Counted from the stretch's first letter, positions 1 through 8,096 are shown. The stretch is DNA of 64,000 nt from Pontiella desulfatans (GCF_900890425.1 NZ_CAAHFG010000001.1:2480001-2544000), one strand, 5' to 3'. Numbers and translations: made by a program. The notes: generated by a model from the sequence alone, not told the origin.

Positions 1-224
1 CTACCCATATCCACATCGCAAAGCGCCACCATGTTCACATCATCGATCTGCCTGAACGACCCGCTCAAGCTCTCGCCGCGGCCGCCCAGCCCGATGAACG
101 CCAGGTTCACCTTTTCGTTCGCACCCACGAAGCTGGCCGTCTTTTTGGTGGCGCAGCCGGGAAGCAGTGCCATGGAAGTACCCGCCATCCCAATCTTGGA
201 AAACTGTCTTCTTGAAACCTTCAT
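1..224 (-). CDS. Gfo/Idh/MocA-family oxidoreductase, N-terminal part
   Basis: Only the first 74 codons are inside the window; the gene runs off the left edge. The start ATG is preceded by an AGGAGA Shine-Dalgarno. The N terminus has a twin-arginine-like export signal (SRRQFSKIGMAG) followed by LLPGC, which resembles a lipoprotein box. After it comes NLAFIGLGGRG, the dinucleotide-binding Rossmann glycine motif of NAD(P)-dependent sugar oxidoreductases, and VALCDVD. Exported members of this family are abundant in Planctomycetes, Verrucomicrobia and Kiritimatiellota and usually sit beside sugar-degradation genes. The substrate cannot be inferred. It lies 66 bp downstream of the GH71/99-like gene on the same strand, so the two may be co-transcribed. 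Confidence 0.8.
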   Translation of the reverse strand, partial: MKVSRRQFSKIGMAGTSMALLPGCATKKTASFVGANEKVNLAFIGLGGRGESLSGSFRQIDDVNMVALCDVDMG

Positions 225-264
225 GGTTGATTCTCCTATTCCTACTTGTTTTCACATGGAGCCC

Positions 265-283
265 GGGCAGACGGCGTCTGCCC
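265..283. repeat. Short GC-rich hairpin between two genes
   Basis: GGGCAGACG and CGTCTGCCC form a perfect 9-bp stem around a single central G. It lies in the 66-bp gap between the hydrolase stop and the oxidoreductase start. There is no T-run after it on the minus strand, so it is not a convincing intrinsic terminator. It may be a repeat or an mRNA-stabilising structure. Confidence 0.5.
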
Positions 284-290
284 CTCCACA

Positions 291-1574
291 TCAATCCGTC
301 CCCACCGGCACCTGCCCGGTCGGTTCAATTTCATCGCGCATCAACTCGCCGGCCTTACCGGCCACCTTCAGGTAAAAATCGGAGGGCAACCCTTCCATGT
401 CCAGGAACTTGCCCCCGTTCCCGGTTGGAGGGTTATCGGTGCATTTGAAGATGGCGGTGGCTTCATCCACCTCATCGAACATCGCGATGTAGAGCATGTC
501 CGCGCCCGCCTGCTTGTTCGCCACCACCTGCTCCCAGAGAAACTGCCCCTTGAGCCGCGGAATATGGGCAATCGGTGTTTCCCCGTTTTGGAGGTTGTGC
601 CAGCTGAACCCCGGGAAGACGACCGGCATGTAGTCCGTACCGTGTTGCTTCGCCCAGGCGATATCCTTGCTCCAATAGTGCTTGGCGTGGTGCGCCACGC
701 CCGGCAGATCCCTAAAGCGCCCTACGCTCCACGGGCTGATCACATCGGCTTCCAGCAACATTTCATGGAGCTCCCCGCGCGGGGAGGCATCGCGATCCTG
801 CGCCCGCCAACCGGTCGCGGTTCCCAGCATCACACTGCATCCGTCGGCCTTCAATTTCCGGATCAGTGTCCGGCATTCATCGAAGTCCGGCCGCCGCTTG
901 ATCTGCCCATTGAACCCAACGCCCCAGACCGCCACCAGCGGTTTACCGTTGTGGTGCTGATAGGCGGGATCTTCGGTAATACGCATCTTGTCACGCAGCA
1001 GGCGCCAGTCGTCGAACACCTTAACGATGTCTTCGTCCGGAATCCCGGTGAGGTCATACATCACCACATAGGTGCGCCCATAGCGGTTCGCCCCCTCGCG
1101 CGCGCTCGAGAGCACCTTGTCCTTATGGTAGCGCACGTCGCCCTCCTTGATGCCATTGGCGAACCGCTGGACAAACGCGCCATCGATCCCATAGTCGCGC
1201 ATCCATTTGAAATGGCGCAACACGGTTTGGCGGTTATGCGAACTGAAGACCTTCGCCACGGAACCATCTTCATGCCTGAAGCCGGTATCGTACAGCTCGT
1301 CTTCGCCATACTCCGAAACATCGGGCCATGCATCCACCGTAACTTCGCCGGGCTTGAAGCCCCTGCGCCCCCAATGCACCCAGCCGAGTTTCGCCCCATC
1401 GCCCGGGCAGTTGAACCAGCCCTGGTAGCCGGTCATCACCTTGCCGCTCAGCGTACTCGGATCGGCACCGCGAACCGAGGCTCCGTCGTAGGGCTTCAAC
1501 ACCTCCTCCCTCGGTTCGGCAAAAGTCCCCGCCACCATGAAGCCGGCCAGCATAACGATTGTTTTAATCGACAT
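291..1574 (-). CDS. Secreted glycoside hydrolase, GH71/GH99-like
   Basis: This 427-residue protein starts at an ATG with an AGGAAG ribosome site. Residues 1-19 form a signal peptide ending in GTFAE. The mature part begins with VMTGYQGWFNCPGDG and WVHWG, typical of the GH99/GH71-like TIM-barrel proteins ('xylosidase/arabinosidase'-type annotations). The later segment MRDYGIDGAFVQRF and the GKPLVAVWG strand also fit that fold. The family attacks alpha-mannan or alpha-glucan linkages in characterised members, but the exact substrate here is unknown. It probably acts in the periplasm or outside the cell. The downstream oxidoreductase on the same strand suggests a small sugar-processing operon. 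Confidence 0.75.
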   Translation of the reverse strand: MSIKTIVMLAGFMVAGTFAEPREEVLKPYDGASVRGADPSTLSGKVMTGYQGWFNCPGDGAKLGWVHWGRRGFKPGEVTVDAWPDVSEYGEDELYDTGFRHEDGSVAKVFSSHNRQTVLRHFKWMRDYGIDGAFVQRFANGIKEGDVRYHKDKVLSSAREGANRYGRTYVVMYDLTGIPDEDIVKVFDDWRLLRDKMRITEDPAYQHHNGKPLVAVWGVGFNGQIKRRPDFDECRTLIRKLKADGCSVMLGTATGWRAQDRDASPRGELHEMLLEADVISPWSVGRFRDLPGVAHHAKHYWSKDIAWAKQHGTDYMPVVFPGFSWHNLQNGETPIAHIPRLKGQFLWEQVVANKQAGADMLYIAMFDEVDEATAIFKCTDNPPTGNGGKFLDMEGLPSDFYLKVAGKAGELMRDEIEPTGQVPVGTD

Positions 1575-1879
1575 TGTACTTCCTGTTAAAAACCTATTTC
1601 CCCGAGGCCTGGGTTTCTTTCATGCCTGGAACCGACGTTACCGCATTGATCTTCGAATTAAACGTTTTTTCAGCAACATATTGGACACGCCCCGCCCATC
1701 CTTCTTTGTCTTGAATTCAGTGCGTTGCAAGCTTCTCGGGATACGCAGGTTGGGATTCGTGTATGTAGTGTATTTTGTGGTTCATTACCGTTTTAGGTTT
1801 AGCGGTTGCGGGCCGACGTCCCGTGTAGTCCATGAAAACCGCTCTGCACCTAGAGTTATTTTTGGAGAGGGGCATAAGA
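1575..1879. other. Intergenic region upstream of the hydrolase
   Basis: About 300 bases with no open reading frame that I can support on either strand. It must hold the promoter of the minus-strand hydrolase gene, whose Shine-Dalgarno is at its left edge. I could not assign a promoter or operator with confidence. Confidence 0.5.
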
Positions 1880-1914
1880 AAACCCCCGCCAGCGTTAACT
1901 GAACGGGGGTTTAA
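1877..1914 (-). terminator. Rho-independent terminator after tRNA (CAT)
   Basis: AAACCCCCG (1880-1888) pairs with CGGGGGTTT (1904-1912). On the minus strand the stem is followed by TTTTCTT, directly downstream of the tRNA that ends at 1917. It fits termination of the short tRNA transcript. Confidence 0.75.
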
Positions 1915-1916
1915 AA

Positions 1917-1992
1917 TGGTGGCTGTGAGTGGACTTGAACCACCGACAAGCGGATTATGATTCCGCTGCTCTGCCGACTGAGCTACACAGCC
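1917..1992 (-). tRNA. tRNA with CAT anticodon (Met, or Ile2)
   Basis: A complete cloverleaf can be drawn: the acceptor stem GGCTGTG pairs with CACAGCC, the D arm is GCTC..GAGC, the anticodon stem is GCGGA/TCCGC with loop ATCATAA, and the T arm carries GGTTCAAGTCC. Discriminator A is followed by an encoded CCA. CAT is shared by elongator tRNA-Met and the lysidine-modified tRNA-Ile2; the first acceptor pair is G-C, so it is not the initiator. The body does not let me choose firmly, though elongator Met is the default call. Confidence 0.93.
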
Positions 1993-2013
1993 TTTTGTTA
2001 AAAAGGAGTGCAG

Positions 2014-2042
2014 AAGATAGTTAAACCCCACCGTCTTGGCAA
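2014..2042 (-). promoter_or_regulatory. Sigma-70-like promoter of the CAT tRNA
   Basis: Reading the minus strand, TTGCCA (2042-2037) and TATCTT (2019-2014) are separated by 17 bases, about 20 bases upstream of the tRNA 5' end. Both boxes are close to the consensus. Confidence 0.6.
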
Positions 2043-2142
2043 GGCCAATTCTTCATCTTTTTTCACCTTCCGATTCCCGCTTCATCCCCCTCCTCCACAG
2101 GCCTGTGGAAGCGCGTCGGAAGCGGATAAAAATGTGAAAAAA

Positions 2143-2219
2143 TGGTGGGCGTTGACGGGCTCGAACCGCCGACCCCCTCGGTGTAAACGAGGTGCTCTAG
2201 CCAACTGAGCTAAACGCCC
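2143..2219 (-). tRNA. tRNA-Val (TAC anticodon)
   Basis: The cloverleaf is complete: acceptor GGGCGTT/AACGCCC, D arm GCTC..GAGC, anticodon stem CCTCG/CGAGG around TTTACAC, T arm with GGTTCGAGCC, discriminator A and encoded CCA. The anticodon TAC reads GUN valine codons. It is followed about 150 bp later by the CAT tRNA, which has its own promoter. Confidence 0.96.
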
Positions 2220-2239
2220 ATTTCCTCAAAGGAGCGCAC

Positions 2240-2267
2240 ATAGTACCCATTCCCTTTTTCGAGTCAA
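2240..2267 (-). promoter_or_regulatory. Strong sigma-70-like promoter of tRNA-Val
   Basis: On the minus strand TTGACT (2267-2262) and TACTAT (2245-2240) are separated by 16 bases and lie about 20 bases upstream of the tRNA 5' end. This is one of the closest matches to the housekeeping consensus in the window. Confidence 0.7.
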
Positions 2268-2329
2268 GTGGTGAAAAACAAAAAAGATCCCACCCCATGC
2301 GACCCTGCGCCCCGGCATGAACGGCATGC

Positions 2330-3421
2330 CTAGGCGAGGACGTCCTTCAAGGCATCGAGCGTGAACTGGTTTTGTTCCGGCGTTCCAATGGTGATGCGGA
2401 TGAAGTCGCCAAGGCCATAGGGATCCATCGGGCGCACAATGACCTTGCGCTTCTGCAGCTCCAGGAACACCTCGCGTCCGTTGCCGGTCTTGACGAGGAT
2501 GAAATTGGCGCCGGACGGAACGGTTTCAACCCCGATCTTCGGCAGCTCTTCCTCAAAGAACTTCAGTCCCTGGAAAACCATTTCGCGGGTTTCAACAATA
2601 TGGGGTATGTCGTCGAGCGCGGCCATGGCGGCGGCCTGCGCCATCAGATTGGCATTGAAGGGTTGGCGCACCTTGTTAAGCAGGTTGATGAGTTCGGGGT
2701 GGGCAACGGCATAGCCGATGCGCAGACCGGCCAGGCCATAGGCCTTGGAGAAGGTCCGCAGTACGAGCACGTTTTTCTTGCCGGCACGGATATGCTTGAG
2801 CACGTCGGGCTTCATGTCGTCGGGCATGACTTCGAAATAGGCTTCGTCGAAAACGGCAACCACGTGGTCGGGCAGTTTTTCAATGAAGGCGTCGATGGCG
2901 TCGGGGGCCACCATGGTGCCGGTCGGGTTGTTGGGATTGCAGATGCAAACCAAACGCGTTTCGGGGGTGATGGCCGCGAGCATGGCATCGAGGTCGTGCA
3001 CGTGTTCCGGCATGGGAACACGGATGGTTTCGCCCTGGTACATGGCGTTGGCGAGGAAATAGACCGCAAAGGCCTCCGCCCCCATCACCAGGTTTTTGCC
3101 CTGCTCCATGAAGACGTGGCAGAGGAATACGATCAGCTCGTTGCTGCCGCATCCGAACAGCAGGTTTTCCGGTGCGACGCCGAGGTTGCCGGCGAGCTTT
3201 TGCTTCAGGTAGAAAGCCCCTCCGTCGGGATAGCGATGCATTTCGGGAATGGCTTCCTGCATCGCTTCGATGGCCATCGGCGATGGCCCCAGTTCGTTTT
3301 CGTTCGATGCCACCTTGACGATTTCCGCGATGTCGTCGAAGCCGAGTTCGCGCGCCACTTCTTCAATCGGCTTGCCGGGTTCGTACACCCGCAGATCCGA
3401 AATCCATTCCTTTGCCTTCAT
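2330..3421 (-). CDS. hisC: Histidinol-phosphate aminotransferase
   Basis: This 363-residue PLP enzyme of aminotransferase class I/II would convert imidazole-acetol phosphate and glutamate to histidinol phosphate in cytoplasmic histidine synthesis. HisC-like enzymes can also accept aromatic 2-oxoacids. Visible motifs are SNENELGPSP near residue 40, RYPDGG near 63, NPNNPTG at 162-168, DEAY at 192-195, and the PLP lysine K226 in RTFSKAYGLAGLRIGYA. The length is normal for HisC. The start chosen here (MKAKEW) has AGGAGAT upstream; a frame continuing 88 codons further upstream lacks family similarity. The gene stands alone with no other his genes nearby, so it could be a paralogue. Confidence 0.88.
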   Translation of the reverse strand: MKAKEWISDLRVYEPGKPIEEVARELGFDDIAEIVKVASNENELGPSPMAIEAMQEAIPEMHRYPDGGAFYLKQKLAGNLGVAPENLLFGCGSNELIVFLCHVFMEQGKNLVMGAEAFAVYFLANAMYQGETIRVPMPEHVHDLDAMLAAITPETRLVCICNPNNPTGTMVAPDAIDAFIEKLPDHVVAVFDEAYFEVMPDDMKPDVLKHIRAGKKNVLVLRTFSKAYGLAGLRIGYAVAHPELINLLNKVRQPFNANLMAQAAAMAALDDIPHIVETREMVFQGLKFFEEELPKIGVETVPSGANFILVKTGNGREVFLELQKRKVIVRPMDPYGLGDFIRITIGTPEQNQFTLDALKDVLA

Positions 3422-3685
3422 CCCACAATCTCCTGCTAATGTTGAAAACGCGCATCGTAGCATTCCGCCAAGCCGGAGCAATCCCGTTTCTTCGGAATAC
3501 ATCAGGAATTTTGCCGATTGCGAATGAATTGGTGGAGGTTTGGCCATGCGCATCCATGGCGTTCCGTCCGTTTTCCCCACACCGGCATCGTGAACAAATA
3601 ATTCACAATTACGCATTGGCAACCCGCATTTTTTCGCGCTAACATATCGCATTCGTCGAAAAAGCAGCAACACAGGGGGATGCAT

Positions 3686-3862
3686 ATGTTAGGGATAGAA
3701 GATGGATGGGTGGCACTCGCCTACCTACTCTGCATAATCAGCGCACTGTTCTGCCTCGTTTGGGGCATCATCAAATGGAACAAGGATGATCCGGAAACCG
3801 AGTCCGAGGAGGAGATCCGCCATTGGGCGGAAGAGGAAGACCGGGTTGAGGAAGAACTGTAG
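3686..3862 (+). CDS. Symporter small accessory protein
   Basis: A 58-residue protein with one N-terminal membrane helix (roughly residues 6-31, rich in L, I and C) ending in WGIIKWN, followed by a strongly acidic tail (ETESEEEIRHWAEEEDRVEEEL). The start at 3686 has AGGGGG six bases upstream, better placed than the ATG at 3680. Small one-helix proteins of this design sit directly before sodium/solute symporter genes in many bacteria, and one follows here 118 bp downstream. Its role is inferred to be assembly or regulation of the symporter in the inner membrane. Confidence 0.8.
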   Translation: MLGIEDGWVALAYLLCIISALFCLVWGIIKWNKDDPETESEEEIRHWAEEEDRVEEEL

Positions 3863-3868
3863 AGCATT

Positions 3869-3962
3869 AAGAACGCAGATTTAAGAATGAAGAACACTCC
3901 TGCCGACACCCGCTCATCCAGGCCATCTGCACACCCTTCTTCATCCTGAAATCTGAATTCTT
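3869..3962. repeat. Imperfect inverted repeat between accessory protein and symporter
   Basis: The left arm (3869-3894, AAGAACGCAGATTT...) and the right arm (3937-3962) are complementary at 22 of 26 positions by hand count, around a 42-base loop. In the transcript it would form a long hairpin between the two co-oriented genes. It resembles a short palindromic intergenic repeat; it could also tune relative expression of the two cistrons. Confidence 0.6.
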
Positions 3963-3980
3963 CATTAAAGGAGAAACCAC

Positions 3981-5624
3981 ATGTCTATTTGGATGATTAT
4001 CATTGTCGTTGCATATCTATGCATTATCGCCTACCTCGGATTCCGGGGTTTCAAAAGCACCAAATCCGCCACCGACTACATGCTGGGCGGGCGCAAGGTC
4101 CACCCCTATGTGATGGCCATGTCGTACGGGGCAACCTTCATCAGCACCTCGGCCATTGTCGGCTTCGGCGGGGCGGCCGGAGTCTTCGGCATGGGGTTGC
4201 TCTGGCTCACCTTCATGAACATCTTCATCGGCATCTTCATTGCCTTCTGGGTGTTCGGCGGGCGAACCCGCAAAATGGGCCTTCGGCTCGATGCCCACAC
4301 CTTCCCGGAATTGTTGGGCAGAAGGTTCCAATCCAAATTCATCCAAGGGGCTTCCGCGGTGATCATCTTTCTGTTCATACCGCTGTATGCTTCGGCGGTG
4401 CTGACCGGCGCGGTCAAATACATCTCATCGCAACTGGGCATCGACTACAACGCCGCATTGCTCATGTTCTCCGTCATCATTGCCCTCTATGTGATCATGG
4501 GCGGAATCAAAGGCGTCATGTATACCGACGCCCTGCAAGGCACCATCATGCTGCTGGGCATGACCGCCCTGCTCATCCTGACCTACAACAAACTGGGCGG
4601 TTTGAGCGGTGCGCACCAGGCGTTGACCGACCTGACCCCCGAAGTTCCCGCCAGCTTGCAAAAGGGTGGGCACCAGGGCTGGACCAGCATGCCCAAGTTT
4701 GGCTCGCCGCTGTCGTGGACCTTGGTCAGCACCATCATCATGGGCGTCGGCATCGGCGTGCTGGCCCAACCGCAGCTGGCCGTACGCTACATGACGGTGA
4801 AAAGCGGCAAAGAGCTCAACCGCGCCATCCCGATCGGCGGTGTTTTTATCATGATGATGACCGGTGTGGCCTTCATCGTCGGCGCCCTATCCAATGTACA
4901 TTTCCACCAAACCATCGGCAAAGTCTCCATCGTTGCGGCAAAGGGCGATGTTGAGGCGATCATCCCCATGTACCTGCAAAGCGCGTTGCCGGAATGGTTC
5001 AGCATCCTCTTCATGCTCACACTCATCTCTGCGGCCATGAGCACGCTCAGCAGCCAGTTCCATGTGATGGGCACCTCGCTCGGACGCGACCTGGTTGAGG
5101 AATCCTTGGGCAAAAAGAAAGGGGGCGGCGGCATGCTTGCCACACGGATCGGTGTGCTTGGCGGCATTCTGATCTCGGTCTACCTCAGCTACATCATGGA
5201 GTTGAAATTCGGCAAAACCGGAACAGCCATCGTGGCGCGCGGTACCGCGATCTTCTTCGGACTTTGCGCCTGCGCCTTCCTGCCCATGTATGTCGGGGCC
5301 CTTTGGAGCCGCGCCATCACCAAGGCCGGCGCCATTGCCGGCCTGCTGGGCGGATCGCTCTCCAGCCTGTTCTGGATCTTTTTTGTGGAGCAGAAAGCCG
5401 CGACCGCGCTGCTACTCTGCAACAAACTGTTCGGAACCCGGTCGCTGGCCATATCCATGGTGGATGGCAAGGAGGTCTTCGCAACATCCGGGCCCGTGGT
5501 ATGGGCCTTTGTCGATCCACTGATCATCGGCCTGCCCATTGCGATCGTGGTTACCGTGGCCGTATCGCTCTTCACTAAGAAAATGTCGGATGCACACCTG
5601 GATAAGTGCATGGGAACCAAATAA
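3981..5624 (+). CDS. Sodium:solute symporter (SSS family)
   Basis: A 547-residue polytopic inner-membrane protein with about 13 hydrophobic segments, starting after AAAGGAG. The N-terminal part has the SSS hallmarks: a first helix with a YLGFRGFKS turn, SATDYMLGGRKV, and MSYGATFISTSAIVGFGG in helix 2. The segment IMGGIKGVMYTDALQG matches the conserved SSS core motif. It would import an organic solute with Na+. The substrate is unknown; transporters with this type of acidic small partner include pantothenate-, proline- and acetate-like carriers. It is followed after 17 bp by an outer-membrane porin, so the pair may carry the same solute through both membranes. Confidence 0.9.
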   Translation: MSIWMIIIVVAYLCIIAYLGFRGFKSTKSATDYMLGGRKVHPYVMAMSYGATFISTSAIVGFGGAAGVFGMGLLWLTFMNIFIGIFIAFWVFGGRTRKMGLRLDAHTFPELLGRRFQSKFIQGASAVIIFLFIPLYASAVLTGAVKYISSQLGIDYNAALLMFSVIIALYVIMGGIKGVMYTDALQGTIMLLGMTALLILTYNKLGGLSGAHQALTDLTPEVPASLQKGGHQGWTSMPKFGSPLSWTLVSTIIMGVGIGVLAQPQLAVRYMTVKSGKELNRAIPIGGVFIMMMTGVAFIVGALSNVHFHQTIGKVSIVAAKGDVEAIIPMYLQSALPEWFSILFMLTLISAAMSTLSSQFHVMGTSLGRDLVEESLGKKKGGGGMLATRIGVLGGILISVYLSYIMELKFGKTGTAIVARGTAIFFGLCACAFLPMYVGALWSRAITKAGAIAGLLGGSLSSLFWIFFVEQKAATALLLCNKLFGTRSLAISMVDGKEVFATSGPVVWAFVDPLIIGLPIAIVVTVAVSLFTKKMSDAHLDKCMGTK

Positions 5625-5641
5625 CAACATAGGGGTTGCAA

Positions 5642-6952
5642 ATGAAAATGAGATACACCGCAATACTACTGGCCACCGCATTCGCATGCGGCACAACCAT
5701 GGCAAAAGAATCGGCAGAGGAAACTCCGTCCGCCGTGGCGACCGTTTCGGCCGAGGAGATCCAAAAGGAAAGCCAATTCAAATGGGGTGGTGACTTCCGC
5801 TTCCGCACGGTCTACATGAACCATATACCAAACGAAACCGGAGCGGACAGCGGCGAGCGCAGCTTCCAACGCTACCGCACCCGCGTTTGGGGCGAATACC
5901 ACCAAAGCGACAATCTGTTTGTCAAAGGACGCCTTCTTAACGAATTCCGCACCGTCCAGAAACCCGATGGAAACAACCCATGGTCTGCCATGGATGAAAC
6001 CATCATCGACACCCTGTTCGTCGATTATCAGCAAGACCTGTTCGGGGTTAGGATCGGCCGCCAGGACATGATCTACGGCACGGGCAAGGTCATCCTCGAC
6101 GGCACTCCACTTGACGGCTCGCGCACGATCTACTTCGATGCCGCCAAGGCCACCTACAAAGGAATCGAGGACACCACCGTGGATGTCTTCGGCATGTATA
6201 CCCGCGCCAAGAACCAGCTTGCGCTTCACTCCCAGGATCGCAACCTGGTCGGTCTCGACCCCGCATATGACGGTGCGGAAGCGGGTGGCGGCGTTTATGT
6301 AAAAAACAATGCCGCCGAACAGCTTCCCTGGGAAACGTACTGGGTCACCAAGACCAAAGAACAGCACCTGACCGACCACTTCCACACCGTCGGCGGGCGC
6401 CTGATGCCGAAGTTTGGCGACCACCTCAGCGGCAACCTTGAAGTGGCCTACCAATCCAACAAAGACAATTCCGCTTACATGGTCGATGCGTTGCTCGACT
6501 GGCAGATGGCTGAAAGAATCAAGCTCGGACTTGGCTATTACCATCTCTCCGCAGATTGGAATCCGATGTTTGCGCGCTGGCCACAGTATTCCGAACTATA
6601 CGTTTATTCGTTCACACCCACCACGGCAGGAGGCGACGGCATCGGCTATTGGTCGAACGCCAGCATGCCGCATGTTGATCTATCAATCAGTCCGATTGAA
6701 AAGCTTAAGTGCGACCTGTTGCTCGGTTATATGTTTGCTCCGGGAAAGAGCGGCCCCGGAGACGGCCGCGAGCGCGGATGGCTCTTTACCTGGTGGAACA
6801 AATACACCCTGATGGAAAACCTGCTTAGCGATAAGGACAAACTGTTTGGACACGTCCTGATTGAACTCTTCGAACCCGGCGACTTCTATACCGAAGCACA
6901 GCAGGAAAACCTTGCGAGCTTTGTGCGCTTTGAACTGAGCTACTCATTCTAA
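5642..6952 (+). CDS. Outer-membrane porin, alginate-export-like
   Basis: Residues 1-21 are a signal peptide (MKMRYTAILLATAFACGTTMA). The mature protein has alternating aromatic beta-strand patterns (FKWGGDFRFRTVYMNH, RYRTRVWGEYH, VRIGRQDMIYG) and ends in FVRFELSYSF, with the terminal aromatic residue expected of an outer-membrane beta-barrel. RIGRQDMIYGTGKVI is similar to the alginate-export porin family (AlgE-like). The ATG at 5642 has AGGGG six bases upstream and is preferred to the TTG at 5636. It is the last gene of the accessory-symporter-porin unit and ends just before a strong terminator. Confidence 0.75.
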   Translation: MKMRYTAILLATAFACGTTMAKESAEETPSAVATVSAEEIQKESQFKWGGDFRFRTVYMNHIPNETGADSGERSFQRYRTRVWGEYHQSDNLFVKGRLLNEFRTVQKPDGNNPWSAMDETIIDTLFVDYQQDLFGVRIGRQDMIYGTGKVILDGTPLDGSRTIYFDAAKATYKGIEDTTVDVFGMYTRAKNQLALHSQDRNLVGLDPAYDGAEAGGGVYVKNNAAEQLPWETYWVTKTKEQHLTDHFHTVGGRLMPKFGDHLSGNLEVAYQSNKDNSAYMVDALLDWQMAERIKLGLGYYHLSADWNPMFARWPQYSELYVYSFTPTTAGGDGIGYWSNASMPHVDLSISPIEKLKCDLLLGYMFAPGKSGPGDGRERGWLFTWWNKYTLMENLLSDKDKLFGHVLIELFEPGDFYTEAQQENLASFVRFELSYSF

Positions 6953-6971
6953 GGCAAATCCATCGCAAATT

Positions 6972-7003
6972 GAAAAGCACCCGTCGCTGCGGGTGCTTTT
7001 TCA
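6972..7003 (+). terminator. Rho-independent terminator after the porin gene
   Basis: AGCACCCG (6976-6983) and CGGGTGCT (6990-6997) form a GC-rich stem with loop TCGCTG, followed by a T-run. An A-run on the other side lets it also serve the convergent thioesterase gene. Confidence 0.9.
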
Positions 7004-7008
7004 TTGCT

Positions 7009-7036
7009 GGAGGGCGACGCTCCGTCGGAGCCCTCC
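7009..7036. repeat. Short palindromic repeat shared with 32190-32210
   Basis: GGAGGGC...GCCCTCC forms a hairpin. The 21-base core GGGCGACGCTCCGTC... at 7012-7032 occurs again in inverted orientation at 32190-32210, identical at all 21 positions. It is therefore a dispersed repeat and not just a terminator. Confidence 0.6.
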
Positions 7037-7041
7037 GGATG

Positions 7042-7458
7042 TTATTCGCCGTCGGGTAGCGGGGCGCTGGTTTTGTAGACGGTGGCGTTGTAGACCGCGA
7101 TCTGATCGCCGACCGAGTTCGTTACCTTGATGCGGTAATGCGCGAGGCGCCGGCTGGCGGAAACTTCCTTGGCTTTGGCAATCAACGTATCGCCGAGCTG
7201 CGTGGCGTGGAACACCTGGATGTTGCCATTGGTCAGCAGCGCCACATTGCCATAGGAATTCGAAGCCGCCGCAAGCGCTATGTCGGCCAGCGCAAAAATG
7301 GACGCGCCGTGGGCGACGCCCGCCGCGTTGAGATGCTGCTTCTCGATCTTCAGCTCGGCATAGGCGCGCCCTTCGCTGACCTCGGTCAAATTAACACCCA
7401 ACAAGTTGCCCAGCTGGTCGTTCTCGCGAATCAGCTTCTTAATCTTTTCAGCACTCAT
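7042..7458 (-). CDS. PaaI-type hotdog thioesterase
   Basis: This 138-residue protein has the hotdog-fold signature NAAGVAHGASIFALADIA near residues 44-62 with the conserved catalytic-region Asp, and the strand pattern of PaaI-like acyl-CoA thioesterases (YAELKIEKQHLNAAG). HGA replaces the more common HGG. The family hydrolyses phenylacetyl-CoA and related aryl-CoA esters in the cytoplasm, which fits its position next to an indolepyruvate oxidoreductase and near two phenylacetate-CoA ligases. It lies downstream of iorB on the same strand, with an inverted-repeat element between them. Confidence 0.85.
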   Translation of the reverse strand: MSAEKIKKLIRENDQLGNLLGVNLTEVSEGRAYAELKIEKQHLNAAGVAHGASIFALADIALAAASNSYGNVALLTNGNIQVFHATQLGDTLIAKAKEVSASRRLAHYRIKVTNSVGDQIAVYNATVYKTSAPLPDGE

Positions 7459-7483
7459 GGCAAAACCTCCGGTTTGGAAACTC

Positions 7484-7600
7484 TAATTCCCAAGCACTAA
7501 ATCCGAAACAAACCCCAAACTTCAATGGCCAAATGCTTTAAACCTTGGCTTTTTCAAAATTCGTAATTGTTTCGGATTCCGATATTCGTGCTTAGGATTT
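7484..7600. repeat. Palindromic intergenic repeat between iorB and the thioesterase
   Basis: The left arm AATTCCCAAGCACTAAATCC (7484-7503, continuing GAAACAAA) and the right arm from 7567 (TTGTTTCGGATTCCGATATT, then CGTGCTTAGGATTT) are imperfect inverted copies around about 55 bases. Together they fill the whole gap between the two genes. It resembles a MITE-like or REP-like element. Confidence 0.6.
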
Positions 7601-7604
7601 CTTT

Positions 7605-8084
7605 TTAGTCCGCGCCTTCGCCGCGGCCCAAAAGGAACGCTTGTTCATTCACGTCCACCAGGCGCTCGGGGAACTGCGCACGGATGGCGTCCATCCACTG
7701 CTCCACGGTAAAGTCCATGTGCTTGCTCAACGCACCAAGCAGCGCCACGTTCAACGTCCGTTTGTTGCTCAGCTTATCGGCATCGAAATCGGACGGTTTC
7801 ACAAGAATCCCACCGGCCTTCATGTGGTGTTTGTTGACGTCGATCTGGTCATCGCCGAGTACAACTAAATAGTCGGCCGCGCCGACGGGAATCATCGGGC
7901 TGAGCACCTTTTCGCCGTAGCGCAGGTCGGAGGTAATCGCCCCGCCGCGCTGGCTCATGCCGTGCACTTCGGCCTTTTTCACGTCGTTGCCCAGATCGAA
8001 CACGACACGCCCCAGGATATCGGTGCAGGTCAGGATCCCCTGCCCGCCCAGCCCGGCAAATTTTACGTTTGTTACATTGCTCAT
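7605..8084 (-). CDS. iorB: Indolepyruvate oxidoreductase, beta subunit
   Basis: A 159-residue protein of the 2-oxoacid:ferredoxin oxidoreductase gamma-domain family. NVKFAGLGGQGILTC at the N terminus is the characteristic glycine-rich motif, followed by KKAEVHGMSQRGGAITSDLR. With IorA it decarboxylates aryl pyruvates (from Trp, Phe, Tyr) to aryl-acetyl-CoA, passing electrons to ferredoxin; the reverse reaction supports aromatic amino-acid synthesis from aryl acetates in some anaerobes. It is somewhat shorter than many IorB proteins. It is 92 bp downstream of iorA, and that gap is a repeat element. Confidence 0.9.
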   Translation of the reverse strand: MSNVTNVKFAGLGGQGILTCTDILGRVVFDLGNDVKKAEVHGMSQRGGAITSDLRYGEKVLSPMIPVGAADYLVVLGDDQIDVNKHHMKAGGILVKPSDFDADKLSNKRTLNVALLGALSKHMDFTVEQWMDAIRAQFPERLVDVNEQAFLLGRGEGAD

Positions 8085-8096
8085 AATAAAATCCTT

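Noticed and set aside
246-1589. 447-codon plus-strand frame opposite the GH71/99-like gene
   Set aside because: It mirrors the minus-strand gene, has no family motif, and the opposite frame has a signal peptide, ribosome site and recognisable domain. GC-rich codon use opens the antisense frame.
2094-2109. 16-bp palindrome TCCACAGGCCTGTGGA between the two tRNAs as a terminator of tRNA-Val
   Set aside because: No T-run follows on the minus strand; it may be incidental or part of a repeat, so it was not called.
2372-3439. 355-codon plus-strand frame over hisC
   Set aside because: It is antisense to clear HisC motifs; His/Gly/Asp-rich composition is typical of a shadow frame.
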